Source: an uncultured Candidatus Melainabacteria bacterium (GTDB taxonomy: Bacteria; Cyanobacteriota; Vampirovibrionia; Gastranaerophilales; Gastranaerophilaceae). From it: a stretch of DNA of 64,000 nucleotides. A model generated the notes under the pieces. That model saw only the letters and a program-made list of their open reading frames with translations, searched no databases and was not told the origin of the DNA. Position 1 is the stretch's first letter. Each line of letters begins with the position of its first letter. The stretch is from NCBI GenBank assembly GCA_934757255.1, contig CAKVLL010000006.1:1-64000 (forward strand), in the 5' to 3' direction. Positions 63,162 to 64,000 of this stretch are shown here, one piece after another. The translations under genes were made by a program, and so were the position numbers.

Positions 63162-63207
63162 ATGGGTCATGTAACACAAATATGCTATAAAGGTGGTGAA
63201 AATATAA

Positions 63208-63381
63208 ATGGCAGAAGTTAAAGTTGGCGAAAACGAAAGTATCGAAAGCGCTTTAAGAAGATTCAAGAAGAAAATTCAAAAAGCTGGTATCTTATCAGAA
63301 GTTAAAAAGCGTGAAAGATATGAAAAACCAAGCGTAAAGAGAAAACGCAAATCAGAAGCTGCTCGTAAGCGCAAGGTATAA
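63208..63381 (+). CDS. rpsU: 30S ribosomal protein S21
   Basis: 57 residues: MAEVKVGENESIESALRRFK, then KKIQKAGILSEVKKRERYEK and a very basic tail (PSVKRKRKSEAARKRKV). AAAGGTGG lies ahead of the ATG. S21 binds near the anti-Shine-Dalgarno end of 16S rRNA during initiation. Single gene with its own promoter and a strong terminator; not joined to dnaG or rpoD here. Confidence 0.95.
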   Translation: MAEVKVGENESIESALRRFKKKIQKAGILSEVKKRERYEKPSVKRKRKSEAARKRKV

Positions 63382-63390
63382 TGTTTATAC

Positions 63391-63428
63391 AAAAAAAGAA
63401 TCGCTAGAAATGGCGGTTCTTTTTTTTG
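63391..63428 (+). terminator. Terminator after rpsU
   Basis: AAAGAATCGC pairs with GGCGGTTCTTT, followed by T-run. Confidence 0.88.
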
Positions 63429-63491
63429 TATCTAAGATTTTTAAGAAAGATTTTTCCTTTAAAAGGGTTGTGATATAATGTATTAAAAATG

Positions 63492-63696
63492 CACTACTGT
63501 TCGGTAAAAATAAGTGCACGTAATCCCCTTCCCTTGTTAGGGAAGGTTGGGATGGGTATTAATCTATAGGGAATAATCTATAACGTATTTACTGCAACCC
63601 ACCCGCATCTGTAACGCTCAGCATAGCTTCGCGAACAGCTGCGACCTCCCTATTCATGGAGGTTAAAAAGCAATTTGCTTTTACCAGACAGTAGTG
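63492..63696 (+). mobile_element. Small inverted-repeat (MITE-like) element carrying repeat family 1 copy B
   Basis: Terminal inverted repeats CACTACTGTTCGGTAAAA (63492-63509) and TTTTACCAGACAGTAGTG (63679-63696) match at 16 of 18 bases. The inner part 63515-63667 repeats 9201-9350 (CTTCCC...GGGAAGGTTGGGATGGGTAT, GCTGCGACCTCCC). No coding frame. It ends 21 bp before the polA start. No clear target-site duplication is visible. Confidence 0.7.
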
Positions 63697-63717
63697 ATAA
63701 AAAATGGGGAGTATATT

Positions 63718-64000
63718 ATGTCAAAGACTTTAATTCTTATAGACGGACACGCGCTAGCTTATCGCCAATTTTTTGCACTTGAAAGAACCGGCATGAAGAA
63801 TTCTGAAAATCAACCTACTTGGGCAGTTTACGGTTTCTTCAAAGCTATATTTGACTTGCTAGCGAAAATACACCCAGACTATATCGCAGTAGCCTTTGAT
63901 GTTGGCAGAAGAACATTTAGAACTGAAAAATTCGAAGAATACAAAGCTAACCGAGAAGCTATGCCGGATACAATGCGCAGCCAGTTAGGCATTATTTGTG
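63718..64000 (+). CDS. polA: DNA polymerase I, partial (5'-nuclease domain)
   Basis: The first 94 codons: MSKTLILIDGHALAYRQFFA, then YGFFKAIFDLLAK, AVAFDVGRRTFRTEKFEEYK, ANREAMPDTM. These are the metal-binding and helical-arch residues of the 5'-3' exonuclease domain (Asp in LIDGHA, Asp in AFDVG). GGGGAG precedes the ATG at 63718. The remainder lies beyond the window. The MITE-like element sits in its leader. Confidence 0.93.
   Translation, partial: MSKTLILIDGHALAYRQFFALERTGMKNSENQPTWAVYGFFKAIFDLLAKIHPDYIAVAFDVGRRTFRTEKFEEYKANREAMPDTMRSQLGIIC

Overview
The window is AT-rich bacterial DNA with standard genetic code, short intergenic gaps and tightly overlapping genes. The best guess for the source is a non-photosynthetic relative of Cyanobacteria (Candidatus Gastranaerophilales / Melainabacteria, a gut lineage). 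This is inference: there is a cyanobacterial-style R3H/AAA ATPase (44755-46326) and an OmpR-type regulator, but no photosynthesis gene. There are also many helical or repeat-rich proteins of unknown function, some with an MKIQxI-like N-terminus. No plasmid, phage module, CRISPR array or rRNA operon was found.

Layout. 1-2046: an operon of a 110-aa protein and a repeat protein that runs off the left edge. 2047-10445: membrane glycosyltransferase, small secreted-type genes, proS, ilvC, coaE-rluB-thioesterase, gloA, and a repeat-rich gap. 10432-20385: ABC exporter, Bax-inhibitor-1 protein, rmuC, an orphan response regulator, a TPR protein, nadB-nadC, a GGDEF/HD-GYP-like protein and tRNA-Arg. 20468-24379: a block of unknown, probably lineage-specific proteins. 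24575-30271: rplS-rbgA, alcohol dehydrogenase, HU, and a compact run of punA, rqcP-like, yjbQ, bioD-like and rsmD. 30360-34992: more unknown proteins, a TonB-C/TPR protein, pncC and an EF-hand protein. 35081-47221: nusA/rimP split by an inserted IVS-like gene, lysS, ruvB, a short fragment of the spc ribosomal operon (rpsE-rpmD-rplO-secY), the R3H ATPase and rnpA. 47478-63111: very large secreted or surface-type proteins of 630, 907 and 2057 aa, with radA, a LysM protein, a TOPRIM protein, a candidate small RNA and tRNA-Lys between them. 63208-64000: rpsU and the start of polA, with a small inverted-repeat element between them.

The most interesting signal is regulatory. Three promoters (1903-1964 minus, 47367-47428 plus, 56842-56903 plus) match the flagellar sigma-28 pattern TAAAGTTT-N11/12-GCCG. 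They also share a 20-base upstream box at a fixed distance of 34-35 bases, and each drives large repeat or coiled-coil proteins of unknown function. A second promoter class, GCAATTYT-N17-TATATATA, occurs at four sites with exact spacing and at two near-matches. It precedes small or helical unknown proteins and a candidate ~150-nt RNA (55193-55345). Several downstream proteins carry possible calcium sites (an EF-hand loop, and annexin-like GxGT repeats). Together these look like a coordinated set of exported proteins.

The second theme is small mobile DNA. A four-helix-bundle (23S IVS-type) gene bracketed by 38-bp inverted repeats sits between rimP and nusA, and an empty version of the same repeat lies between rpmD and rplO. 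At least two other dispersed intergenic repeat families are present.
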